A stretch of DNA of 64,000 nt from assembly GCA_002104895.1 (NCBI GenBank), contig MCFG01000334.1:1-64000 (forward strand), read 5' to 3'. Numbering within the stretch: the stretch's first letter is position 1; every line of letters begins with the position of its first letter. This DNA comes from Anaeromyces robustus. Lineage: Eukaryota > Neocallimastigomycota > Neocallimastigomycetes > Neocallimastigales > Neocallimastigaceae. Shown piece after piece: positions 13,091 to 25,355 of the stretch. The position numbers were made by a program, and so were the translations under genes. The notes below the pieces were generated by a model, which did no database searches, was not told where the DNA came from, and saw nothing but the letters and a program-made list of their open reading frames with translations.

Positions 13091-13440
13091 TTTTTTTTTT
13101 TTTTTTTTATCTTCTATTTCAGAGAAGAAAGATATTTTCTATAATAGAAAAGATAATTCCAAACTAGTATTAATTGTAAAATTTGTTATTTTATATCTAT
13201 TTATATTTTATATCTATTTTTTTTTTTTTTTTTTTTATCTTCTATTTCAGAGAAGAAAGATATTTTCTTTAACAGAAAAGATAATTAGTTTTAATTGTAA
13301 AATCTGTTGTTTTATATCTATTTATATTTTATATCTATTTATTTTTTATATCTATTTTTTTTTTTTTTTTTTCAAATTCGTTTTAATTGTAAAAAAATAT
13401 ATTGTTTTATATCTATTTATATTTTATATCTATTTTTTTT
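13091..13440. repeat. ~130-bp tandem repeat, two full units and a partial third
   Basis: Each unit has a poly-T run, then ATCTTCTATTTCAGAGAAG, then AAAGATATTTTCT, then an AGAAAAGATAATT block, then TTTAATTGTAAAAT and TTTATATCTATTTATATTTT. Units start at about 13091 and 13219; a partial third starts at about 13375. CTTCT and AGAAG within the unit can pair as a small stem. It lies 3' of the GT69 gene. Confidence 0.75.
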
Positions 13441-13652
13441 TTTTTCTTTTCTTAATATATATATTAACTTATTATTACTTATTATTACTTATTATTATTT
13501 ATTGATTATTTATTAATTTTTTTTTTTTTTTTTAATTTTTAAATTCTAAAAACCTGAAAAAAACCTGAAAAAAAAAAAAATATATATATATATATACTTT
13601 TTTTCATATATATATTTATTTTATTATATTTTTTTTTATTTTTTATAATTAA

Positions 13653-15671
13653 TTATGGATTTGATACGGATTCAGTAATATTTTTTAATTTATGATCATT
13701 ATACCAATTTATTAATTTTTCAGAATAACCTGCTTCTATATTTCTATCTTTTAAATTACTCATATATTTATTTCTTTTTTCATTAAAACTTTTTAGGAAG
13801 GAATAATAATAATACACTATATTAGTGGTCCATTGATAAACATATTTACTAAGATAATAAAATTTATATTCATAAGCAACTTTTACTTCAGGATTAATTA
13901 ATCGTAAAGTATAACCTAATGCTTCCATATCAAAATTAAAACAGGTACATTCCGATAAAAATCTATTTCCAATTGTTCCATATCTAAATTGTAATTGTTT
14001 ATTTTTTAATGGGGATGCCGTAAAAACAACAACACCATTCCAACAACTAAATATTCTAATGGGTTTATGATTAATAAATTGTTCTTGTCCTTCAACATTA
14101 TTAAAAAATGGAAATTCTGAATTTAATGAATTCCCTGCTAAATCATAGGCAACCCATCTATCATAGAAGGAAAAATAATAATCCATAGCACACACAGAAT
14201 CATAATTTTCATGATTGGTGGAAATTAATTTAACGATATCTTTATAGGAAAAAACAATATCATTAAAATAAATTATTTTTACATTATCAAAATCTATACC
14301 TTGGGTTTTATATAATAATTCAAGAGCTTTATTTCTTAATAGAGCATAAAAGATAACTCTATTATTATTTTTTACTCCATTTGGATCTCTAGGATCTTCC
14401 ACTTCATGTTCGAGGACGAATTCATTGGGTATACGTTTTTCATTTAAATATTTTTGAAATTGGGATAAATATACTCGTGAATTATCTTGACTATCTCCAT
14501 TTTCTACAATGGAAACCATAACATTTTTTTCTCCTAAATAATTTATAAGTTTTTTCATTTCTGATATATAATCTTCTGCTATGGATTCTATATCAATTAC
14601 TGAAGCAGCTAAATAATATATTGTGTTATTGGAGGTACCTACGGGTAAAAATTTTTCTTTGCTATTAAAATAAATCCATAAATGAGTATTATAAAAAAAT
14701 TTCATGATATTGATAAACGTCATTATTAATAAAAATAAATAAAATCTGGTTCTACTTTTACTGAAATAAAATATTAACCCATTTAAAAAATATTTATTAT
14801 TATTTTTATAATTATTATTATCATTATCATAATCATTTGAATAATCTATATCTTCATTTATTACATCTTCAATGCTATCAATATCTTCTTCATTGCTCTC
14901 AATATCCTCACTGGAATTAATTATATTTATGTTAAATGAATCATCATTTTTACTATTGCTTTTGAAATTTTCTTCATTTTTATTAATATTATTATTATTA
15001 TCATCATTTATATTATTAATATTAATTTTAACATTATCATTATCACTATTATTGGATTTAGAATCACCATTTTTTTCATTTCTATTAACATCTTCTTCAT
15101 TATAATCAATAATATTATTCTCATTGGAATTATTTATATCTATGTTAACTATTTCGTCATTTTTACCATTGCTTTTGAAATTTTTTTCATTATAATTAAT
15201 ATTATCATTATCATTATCATTATCAGTATCATTATTATTTGAAATAGAATCACCATCTTCTTCAGAGTTAAAGTTATCAATATTCAATTCAATTTTTTCT
15301 GGTAATATTTGATATTGAGAAGTATCTTTTTCTAATAATTTATTATTAAAATAACTTAAGAAAAGTGATAAAAATATTAATTTGAAGAAATTTTCAAATG
15401 GAAAAATAAAAGTTAGTGAATAGTATAAAGGATTGATATAAATTATTAAATAATAGGATAATGGATATATAAATAATAAAAGGAATCCCTTTAAACCCAA
15501 TGTTTTTCTTTCATATTTAAACCCATGATAAATTTTATATATGGCATTGGCGATAAAGAAAATATATAGTATTATATAAGTATATATATTTTCAATTAAT
15601 ATAGAAGCAACTAATAAAAAAACTAATAGTAAATAATCGTTATAATGTAGAATTTGTAATGTATTCATCAT
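13653..15671 (-). CDS. GT69 / CAP59-type membrane glycosyltransferase
   Basis: A single uninterrupted frame of 672 residues, the only intronless gene among the nine. Residues 12-110 hold several hydrophobic segments, 125-295 form an acidic Asn/Asp/Glu linker, 308-328 form another membrane segment, and about 340-610 resemble the CAP59/CMT1 alpha-mannosyltransferase family (GT69). Family-like landmarks are VMVSIVENGDSQDNSR (384-399), IIYFNDIVF (466-474), AMDYYFSFYDRWVAYDL (495-511) and FSCWNGVVVF (541-550). The FND is the likely metal/donor-site equivalent. In other fungi this family adds alpha-1,3-mannose in capsule or cell-wall glycans in the secretory pathway; the acceptor here is unknown. 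The linker contains a ~71-residue internal duplication. Start: first of two adjacent Met codons after an A-rich leader. Family call is good; the exact reaction is inference. Confidence 0.85.
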   Translation of the reverse strand: MMNTLQILHYNDYLLLVFLLVASILIENIYTYIILYIFFIANAIYKIYHGFKYERKTLGLKGFLLLFIYPLSYYLIIYINPLYYSLTFIFPFENFFKLIFLSLFLSYFNNKLLEKDTSQYQILPEKIELNIDNFNSEEDGDSISNNNDTDNDNDNDNINYNEKNFKSNGKNDEIVNIDINNSNENNIIDYNEEDVNRNEKNGDSKSNNSDNDNVKININNINDDNNNNINKNEENFKSNSKNDDSFNINIINSSEDIESNEEDIDSIEDVINEDIDYSNDYDNDNNNYKNNNKYFLNGLIFYFSKSRTRFYLFLLIMTFINIMKFFYNTHLWIYFNSKEKFLPVGTSNNTIYYLAASVIDIESIAEDYISEMKKLINYLGEKNVMVSIVENGDSQDNSRVYLSQFQKYLNEKRIPNEFVLEHEVEDPRDPNGVKNNNRVIFYALLRNKALELLYKTQGIDFDNVKIIYFNDIVFSYKDIVKLISTNHENYDSVCAMDYYFSFYDRWVAYDLAGNSLNSEFPFFNNVEGQEQFINHKPIRIFSCWNGVVVFTASPLKNKQLQFRYGTIGNRFLSECTCFNFDMEALGYTLRLINPEVKVAYEYKFYYLSKYVYQWTTNIVYYYYSFLKSFNEKRNKYMSNLKDRNIEAGYSEKLINWYNDHKLKNITESVSNP
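14780..15250 (-). repeat. Duplicated acidic Asn-rich linker within the GT69 gene
   Basis: The coding stretch for NEKNFKSNGKNDE (from residue 161) recurs as NEENFKSNSKNDD (from residue 232). The spacing is about 71 residues, with matching NIDINNSNEN / NINIINSSED following. It inserts a long disordered, negatively charged spacer between the membrane part and the catalytic part. Confidence 0.7.
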
Positions 15672-18600
15672 TTTAATCTTTTTTTTTTTTTTTTTTTTTT
15701 TTGTAATTAGTTATTATTTAAATATTTTAACTAATTAATTAATTGATTATTTTATTTTAAATAATTATTTATTATTTATGATATAAATCAGGTTAAATGT
15801 TCAATAAATTTAATTTAATTTTCATTGAATTAAATAAATCTATTAATCTGTTAATTTAGATGAATTTGATTTAAATTTTATTATTGGTTTTATTCTTTCC
15901 TTAAATTCTTCTATTATTGTATTTTTTATTACAAATTTTATTTGCTTTTTACAATTTTTTTTCTTTTAGAAAAATAATTATTTTATATTCATAGCAATAA
16001 ATAAATTTACATAAAAAAGGAATTTATAACTATTACTAATAAAGGTATATAACAACTCTTCCCTTTTTGTTTACTTTATTTAATAAAATCTGCAATTAAA
16101 GTTTAATATAAAATTATCCAAAATTATATAAAAAATATATAAAAAATATTTTTTTTTTATCTGAACTTAATTTTTTTTTTTTATTAATATAAAATAAATT
16201 AACTATATATTAATTAAATTAAATATATTAAATTAAATAAAATATTTTACTATTACTATTACTATGGAATGGAAATAAATAATTAATATCAAAAAAAAAA
16301 AAAAAAAAAAAAAACTTTACTTTTTCTTTTTCTTTTTTTTCTTGTTGATAGATATTTTACATTTTTCGATGGATTTAAATTTAAATTTAACATGTTAGTT
16401 ATTGATATTTTAGTTTTTTTTTACAGTAATAAAGAAATTTTATAATTAATTTTATTATCAAAAAAAAAAAAAATAAAAAAAATTTATTTATAAAAAAAAA
16501 ATAAGTATTATTAAAAACAAATAATATTTGGTATTTATCATCTTTTAATAGTAATTCTAATAATGAAGAAAAAAATCATTAATATATTCATAACCATTTT
16601 TTTATTTTAATTATGATTAATAATCCTTCTGAAGAAAAAAATCACTAATATATTCATAACCATTTTTTTATTTTAATTATGATTTATAATTTTTCTAAAG
16701 AAAAAAATCACTAATATATTCATAACCATTTTTTTTAATTATGATTTATAATTTTTCTAAAGTCAATAAATCAAGACGATATATTTCATTAATAATAATT
16801 TTTATTATTATTTATTATTTCATTAGTATCTTTTACTATCTATTGTTGAAATATATGAATTAATAAATTAATGGATAAAAATAATTAAATAAAAGTAATA
16901 TTATAATAGATAGTCATTAAACTTTTATATTTTATATATATACATATATATAATAAAACTATATTTAAAGTTCTCTAATAAAATAAATTATAATTAAAAT
17001 TAAAAAACAGTTTATAATAAAATTCTATATCATAAAATATATAAATAATAAAAAAGAAATAATATCAATAATAAAATTCTTTATAATTCTATATAAATAT
17101 ATAATATTTATTTCATTTTCCTTTATAATTGATAACAATAATTATATAATAAGAAAAAATGAATAATGATTATAATCATAATTTAACATAATTTTTTATC
17201 TTTGACATTTGATATTTTAATAAATTTTAAGTATCTTAATAAATGAATAAATTTATTAATAATTAAATAAAATTATTAACAAATTAAATAAATAAATCAA
17301 ATAAATAAAAAATCAACAATAATTAATGAATAAATTAATAAATTAAATAAATTAATTAATAAAAATTTTTTTTATTAAGTTTATATTTTTTATTTTAATT
17401 AAGGTGGGACAAATAAATTTATTATTTAATTATTAAATATTAAAATTTCTATTTAAAGTAAAAAAAAATAAATAAAAACCAATATTATAAATTAAATCCA
17501 CAAGTAAAAAAGTATATATAAAGATCTATTTTTATCCATCAATAAATGCATGAATGAATAAAAATGAAAAAAATAAAATATATAATAAAATAAAATATAG
17601 AATAAAATAAAAATTCATTCCTTCAATATTAGAATACAAATAAAAATAAAAAATAAAAATAATGATAACACAATAAAAACAATAAAAGTTTAAAATCTAT
17701 TATAATTATTATTACTTATTTAAATAATAATATATTATTATTTTTTTTACTATATAAATAATTTTATACTATAATTGATAAAAGTATTATTAATAACACT
17801 TAATCAAAAAATAGTTAATATAATATTATACTAACTATTTTATGGTAATCAAATAAAATTATCATATCTAGAATAAACAGATTTGTTTCTTTTTTAATTT
17901 TTCAATAATAATATAATATATTTAAATAATACTTTAAATCGTTCAATAATTTTTTTTCTTCTTCAATATGTTTATATTAATCTAAAAATATATTTTATAT
18001 TAATAATAAAACTATTTTTTTTTTCTTTATCTTTTCGATTATTTATATTTTTATATATAAATATATTAATCACATTCTTTAATTATAATATAATTATTGT
18101 TATTAATAATATATTAAAATACTTTTTATATTATATCATTAGATAATAATAATAATTATAATAATAATAATAACAATAATAATAATAATAATTATTATTA
18201 TTATTATTATTATCATTTGGTTGGCTTAATTGTTAATCATTTAAAATTTTTATTTTTTTTTCTCTCTTTTTTTCTTTAAAAAAAAAAAAGAAAAAAGATT
18301 CTTTTTATTAAATATATATATATCAAAAAAAATTCTTCTCTTATTTTGAGAAAAGTAATCATAGACAAATAATTCGATTTTAAATATATATATATAAATA
18401 TAAAAAAAGATCTAATATAGATCTTTTATACCACTTATAGAAAAAATATATCAGTTTTCCTTTTATTTTTGCCTTTTTTTTTTTTACTATCAAATAGTAG
18501 TAAAAAAACAATTATTTAAATAGTAGTTTATATGAAAAACAAAACTTTTTTTTTATTAAAGAAAAAGTTTATCATATACTACTATTAACAATTATTTTAA

Positions 18601-18713
18601 TTAAATATAAATTTTATTTTATTTGTAAATATTATTAAAACAATAATAATAATAATCATAATCATTTATTACATATATATAAATTAAAAAATAATAATAA
18701 ATATTTAAAAAAA
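15672..18713. other. Divergent intergenic region between GT69 and Sel1 genes
   Basis: Shared 5' flank of two divergently transcribed genes. Mostly A/T with poly-A/T tracts, a three-unit 66-bp tandem repeat at 16565-16765 and (AAT/ATT)n around 18140-18212. No coding or RNA gene seen. Confidence 0.65.
16565..16765. repeat. 66-bp tandem repeat, three units
   Basis: Units starting at 16565, 16631 and 16697 share AAGAAAAAAATCA then TAATATATTCATAACCATTT, then a TTTTAATTATGATT block. Units 2 and 3 are closest (both ATCACTAATATATT). Spacing is exactly 66 bases. Confidence 0.85.
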
Positions 18714-19195
18714 ATGAACGACTGGTTTTGGTTAAAAGTTAATTTATTATCTACTCCAAAATATACAATAACAGATACTTCATCATCAAATCAATTAATA
18801 AAAAAATGTTCTTTTCCTAAATTATATGCTATAACTAAAATAGTTATAGCTAATCAAATATTATATGATGGTTTAAATAAAATAAAAGATGAAAGACGTT
18901 ATCATTCACCATCTCGTATGTCAACTTATTATAGTTCTTGTGATGAAGTAGTAAATATTGAAAAGAAAGCTTTAATTTTATATAAAGAAGCTGCTTTTCT
19001 TGGATGTCCAATTGCTTTTGCTATTATAGGGTATTATTATGAAAATGGTTTAGCAGGTCTTCCTATTAATTATTATAAAGCTGAACGTTATTATACATTA
19101 GGTCTTGGTTATAATAATAAATTAATAAATAAGAAAAATAATAAATCTATTGTAGGCTTATCATTAATAAGGTAAAATTTTAGAAAAATTAAAAT

Positions 19196-19249
<54 letters not shown>

Positions 19250-21509
19250 TATAATGAGGATGATGAGGATGATGATAGTGATGAGGATGAAGTTGAGGAT
19301 GATAATAATAATAATAGTAATAATAATAATAATAATATATAAATTATTAAAGATATGCTAAAATAAATATAATAATAGTAATAATAATTATTTTATATTT
19401 TTTTTCTTTATTTTTATTTTTATTATAAATATTTTGATTAAATATATATATATATTATATATATATTATATATATAAAGATTAAGTTTTTTAAAACAATA
19501 TGGTAGACCAGGAATAATTATTAATCAATGTATTTCAAAAAAATATAAAAAACAAGCCAAAAGTTTAGGAGGTGGTGATATAACATTAAATTGGATTATT
19601 TCTTTAGCAAAATTAGAACATATTAGTTCTTTATTTATAGTTGCTTCTTCTTATTATAATGGTTTAGGGGTAGAACGTGATGTAGAAAAAGCCTATCATT
19701 ATGCTAAAATTGCTGCTGAATATGGTCATCCAGGTGCTCAAAATTTAGTAGGTATGATAAATTATGAAGGAACAGAAACTTTAGAAAAAAATGAAGAAAT
19801 GGCTTTAAGATGGTATCGTAAAGCAGCAAAATCTAATGAAGCTGCTGCTTTATATAATTTAGCTATGCTTTATGAAAATGGAGCTGTAGTGATGCAAAAT
19901 TATAATGAAGCTTTTAAATGTAAATATAAAAAAAAAATTCTAATTATCATTTATTATTATTTATTATTTATCATTTTTATATATATATATATATTGTTTT
20001 ATTATTATTATTATTATTATTTGTATTGTATATTTATTTATTTATTTATTTATATAAATAAATTTAAATAGATTACAAAATGGCTTCAGATTTAGGTTCT
20101 ATTAGTGGTACAAATATTATTGGATTTTTCTATGAACATGGTATTGGAACCGAAAAAGTAGGTTTTTTTTTTTTTTTTTTTATTTCATATATATATATAT
20201 ATAAAATAATTTTATTAACAATATAAATATATTACATCAATTCTATTATTTCTAATCATTTCTAATTTTTTTCCCTTCCTTTATTTTTTTGTTCATTTTT
20301 CTCTCTATCATTCATGTTTGTTTTTTTCTTTTTTTTTAATATTTATAGGATAAAATATCTTCCTTTAAATATTATTTAAAAGCTGCTTCTAAAGGTTCAC
20401 CATTTGGTCAATATAATTTAGGACGTTGTTTTTTATATGGTATAGGTATAAAAAGAAATATAACAAGTGCTATCAAATGGTTTGAATTAGCAGGTATACA
20501 AGGTCATAGTAATTCTTATTTAACTTTAGCCGTTATTTATGATATGGGTATTAAAGTTTGTCAAAATAATAGATTAGCAAGAAAATATTATACTTTAGCT
20601 TATAGAAATAATATGAAATCAGTATCTAAAAGATTAATGGCTGGTATTGCTATTGATATTTTAAGAGTTTCTCGTTTTCTTTTATCTCCTTCTTCAGCTA
20701 CTAAATCAACCAATAAATACCTTAAATCTCTTCATTCCGAATTTTTAAATATTCATGGTAATAATAGTAATGATACCTTATTCGTTAATTCCTTTTCTCA
20801 AGATAATTTAAATCTTCTTTGTCATTCTAATTCACTCCTTACTATTTTATTAAATAATAATAATAATAATAACATTAATAATAGCATTAATACCATAAAT
20901 ACCATAAATGATAACGAAGAAGAAGAACAAATAAATTGGACATCCACTTCACAAAAATCAAAAAATGATAATAATACTTTTAGTATAATAGAAAAAGATT
21001 ATAGTTCAAGTTATCTTTCTCATGCAACTTCTTCCAGTTCCTTAATAACTTTAAATAATATTGAAGAATTAGAAGAAGACAAAGAAAAAGAAGAAAAAAA
21101 TCAATCAATGTTAGGTAATCCTTTAAATTCTTCCAATTCTTCATCTTCTTCTATAGAAGATATTATGGAATATATTCAAGAATTTGAATCATCTGCTAAT
21201 ACCAATTCCACCATCACCACCACTACTACTACTACAACTACTAGTAAAAAAAGAAATCATTTATTAGAATTACCTAATGAACTTAAATATTCTATTATTA
21301 ATACCCTAAATCCTGATAATATTCTTTCATCAGAAATTATGAATAAAATATTTCAATATGTTATTCATGGTGAACAAAATTTTAAAACTAAAACTGAATT
21401 TCTTAATTATCTTGAAATTAAAGAATTTAAATTAGAAGAAACTAATAATTATCATAATACGGAAGAACGTATTAATGGTTTAATTGAACAATTACATCAA
21501 AATAATTAA
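18714..21509 (+). CDS. Sel1-repeat (HCP-like) protein with Ser/Asn-rich C-terminal half
   Basis: Four exons (18714-19171, 19480-19919, 20072-20157 and 20349-21509) join in frame to about 714 residues. The first ~400 residues are Sel1-type helical repeats. Visible repeat cores include ALILYKEAAFLGCPIAFAII, YNGLGVERDVEKAYHYAKIA, ALRWYRKAAKSNEAAALYNL, SFKYYLKAASKGSPFGQYNL and AIKWFELAGIQGHSNSYLTL. Such solenoids are protein-binding scaffolds; fungal examples include Skt5/Chs4 (chitin synthase activation), but nothing specific to that protein is visible. Next comes a low-complexity Ser/Thr/Asn/Glu stretch. Near the end LELPNELKYSIINTLNPDNI, followed by LSSEIMNKIFQY, resembles a short conserved C-terminal domain I recall in fungal Sel1 proteins, somewhat F-box-like. 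No signal peptide. The partner and pathway are unknown. Confidence 0.88.
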
Positions 21510-23320
21510 AAGAAAAAAAAAATAATAATAATAATAATAATAATAACAATAATAATTTATAAATCTTTTAATTTTTTAAATATACAAATAATTAATATAC
21601 TTTTTTTTAATTTTTAATTTATTAAACCATTTTTTTTTTTAAACAAAAAGAAAAAAAAAACTGGAGAAAAATTTAATATTTAATATAAAAAATATTTATT
21701 TTTATTAATATATTTATTATAAATAAATATTTTTTTTATTTTATTTTTTATTTTTTTTTTTTAATTTAAACCTAATAAAATATAAATACTATTTAGTTTA
21801 GTAAAAAGAAAGAAAATAAAAATTAAAAATAAAAAAAAAATTTTATTAAATAAAAAAAATATGTAAAATTAAAAATTGTAAAGAATAAAATAATAATAAT
21901 AATAATAAAAGAAGATATTTAAATTTAAATAAAAGTAATTTTTTCTTTAAAAAATTATTAATTATTGATTATTTTTAAAAAAATTATTGATTATTTAATA
22001 TTTTTAAAATGAGGAAATTGAAATTAAATTTTTTTTTTTTTTTGTGGATTGTGGATTGTGGATTGTGGATTGTGGATCTTTCTTTTAAAAAAAATTTATA
22101 ATATTTATATAAAATAAAATAATTTAAAAATAAAATAAAAAATAAAATAAAAAATAATTTTTTTTTTTTTAAATATTAAAAAGTTTAATAATACACACAT
22201 ACTACATACTACATACCACATACAACTTTGAATAAATGAAATATCTTAATTATATATTATTATTATTACTATTAATAACATCAAAGTATAAAAAAAGAAA
22301 AGAAAAAAAGAGAAAAGAAAATAAAGAACTTGTTTTTTTTTTTTTTTTATCTTAAAATATTTATTTTTTTTAAATATTGTTACTGTTATTTTTTTTTTAT
22401 ATGTATATATATATATTATATATAATAATAATAGAATTAAAATAAAAAGAATTATTTTTAGTTCTTTTAAACTTCTGTAAACTGTAAAATATTATAAAAT
22501 AAAGAATAAAAAATAAAAATGAAAAATAATAAAATAAAATAAAAAAAAAAGTAAAGTAAAATATATTTAATATAATATATAATAAAACTTTTAATAAATA
22601 ATTAATGAGATAAAAAAGAAAAACAAATATTTTTTATAGTACTTATTATAATTAATATATATATATGTGTGTGTGTAAAATAAAAAGATATTTAATATAT
22701 ATTATAAAACTAAAACTAAAATAAAAATAAAAATTACTAATAAAAATGAAAAATATATATATATATTTATATTTATATATATTTATATATAATTACAAAA
22801 ATTATATAACTATATAAAACAAATAAATAAAATAAATAAAATAAATAAATAAATAATAATTTGTTGATAATAATAATTATATTATATATATATAAAAGAA
22901 AAAAAAAATATTTATATCTATATATCTATATACATATATACATATAATATATAAATCTAAGAATTTCAATCTTATATTTTATATCGTTTATATCATTTAT
23001 ATTTATATAATAGTATGTTATTTAAATTAATTTACAAAATATATTATTATAAAGTATATATTTATATATATATTACAAAAATAAATAAAAACTATAAAAT
23101 AGTATAGTTTTATCCATTTTTTTTTCTTTATCTTTTATATATATATATAATTGTATTATAAATTTATAATGATAATTATTATTTTAATTTCTTTTATATA
23201 TATATGTATAGGCATTTATTATTATTATTATTCCCATTATTATTCCTATTTATTGTTATTATTATTTTTATTATTACTGTTATTTTGTTAATTAATTAAT
23301 TGATTAATTTATTTATATAT

Positions 23321-23355
<35 letters not shown>

Positions 23356-23402
23356 TTATTTGTTTTGATTTGATTATTATTCATGATTTATTATTTATCA
23401 TC
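21510..23402. other. Convergent intergenic region, no gene seen
   Basis: Lies between the 3' ends of the Sel1 gene and the zinc-finger gene. A/T-rich with (AAAT)n, TATATA and (TTTA)n tracts, plus a short G-containing 7-bp repeat at 22043-22077. No coding signal. Confidence 0.65.
22043..22077. repeat. (TGTGGAT)5 short tandem repeat
   Basis: Five perfect copies of TGTGGAT directly after a poly-T run. This is notable because G-rich motifs are nearly absent from the surrounding intergenic DNA. It lies about 540 bases 3' of the Sel1 gene stop. Confidence 0.95.
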
Positions 23403-25320
23403 TTAAAAATCAGATTCATTAACTTCAAAATCTATGACATTTGGATTTGCAGGATCATAAGAATTGGATTGTACTACTAAATTTTCTTCAGGTTTATTAT
23501 TTTCAATAACTGGAGGTGGATTAGAACCATCATTGATATAACCATTATTATTCATATTATTATTCATATTATCATTATTTATATTATCATTATTCATATT
23601 ATCAATAGCATTTATATTAATGTTTTCATTTCTATTTTCACCATCACCTTCATTTATAGGATTTTCATTAATCATATTACCCATATTCATATTCATATTG
23701 TTATTATTGTTATTATTATTGTTGTTATTATTGTTGTTGTTATTGTTATTCATACTTTCCATATTATGATAGTAATCACCTTCATCATCATCATCATTAA
23801 TAGTACGTTCAGATCTTTTACGATTATTAGTAGATTCTGGTGGATTATTGTCGTCTAAAAATTAATATAAAAAGAAAATAAAAAAAAAAAAGTTTTTAAA
23901 AATTAATAAATGATATATATTAATATATATTAATATTTTTTAAATATTACTATATATATATATATATAATATTTATAAAAAAAATTTTTCTTTTTTAAAT
24001 TTTAATATAGAAGATTTTTAAACTTACAATTTGAATAATTATCATAATTATTATCATAATTATTATAATTATTATTATAATCATTATTATAATTATTATT
24101 ATTGTTATTATAATTATTGTTATTATAGTTATTGTTATTATTATCACGGTCATTATTGTTATCACGTGGTCTACCACAATCTCTACATTTTACTCTGTAA
24201 TGACTATTAAATTTTATAAAAATAAAAAAAATAAAAAATAAAAATATTATTAATATTAATTAGTAATTATTTAAATTTTTTTTTCTATTATAAATAATAA
24301 TAATAATAATAATAATATATAACAATATATAATATTATATAATATTATATAATAATATTATTATTATTAAATCACTTTTTTTTTTTTTTAAATATAAATT
24401 ATATAGTATATATATATAAAAACTTACTAGTTGTCACAACCACAAGTACATATCCAATCATTTTTATTTCTATTACGGTTTCTATAATAACCACCATTAT
24501 TACCATAATTACCTCTTTTTCTATCTCTTGAATCACGAGAATCTGATCTTTCACGTTTTCTACCATAATTTCTATCACGATTATCATTAAATCTATCATT
24601 ACGTCGATTATTACCATAACGATTATTATTATTGTTGTTATTATTACCATTACCATATCTATCATTTCTTCTATTATTATCGTTGTTGTTGTTATTATTA
24701 TAATTTTTATTATCATAATTATTATTTTTACGATTATAATATCTTCCATTATTATTATTATCTCTGTTATATTGACCATTTCTATTATCTCTTCCTCCAT
24801 TTCTATCAAATCTATCATTATAATTTCTTCCTTCATCATAAGATCTATTTCTACTTCTGCTTCTACTTCTGTTTCTATCCATACTTCTATTTCTGCTTCT
24901 ACTTCTGTTTCTATTCATATTTCTATTTCTGCTTCTACTTCTGTTTCTATCCATACTTCTATTTCTGCTTCTACTTCTGTTCCTATCCATACTTCTATTT
25001 CTACTCAAACTTCTATTTCTACCTCTGTTATTAAGACTTCTACTTCTACTTCTGTTTTGATTTCTGTCTCTGCTTTTACTTCTACTATGACTACGTCTGC
25101 CATTATTGTTGTTATTATTATAATTATCATTAAAACTATTTCTTTGATAGTCATCATTTTTATTTCTATTATCATTATTATATCTATCATAATGATCACG
25201 ATCACGATCACGACTATGGTTATGGTTATGGTCATGGTCATGGTCATGGTCATGGTCACGTTCACGACTACGACTACGACTACGATTATGATCATGATTA
25301 TGATGATCTCTATCTCTTAA

Positions 25321-25355
<35 letters not shown>

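Noticed and set aside
12960-13516. Two overlapping plus-strand frames of 181 and 69 residues
   Set aside because: Translate to Phe/Tyr/Leu/Ile runs from poly-T and a tandem DNA repeat; explained by the repeat.
16565-16765. CRISPR-like regular repeats
   Set aside because: Contiguous 66-bp tandem units without spacers, in a eukaryotic genome.
19184-19316. Acidic tract in Sel1 intron 1 as a cassette exon
   Set aside because: The nearest upstream AG would leave a 12-base intron, and the frame does not fit the phase of exon 1.
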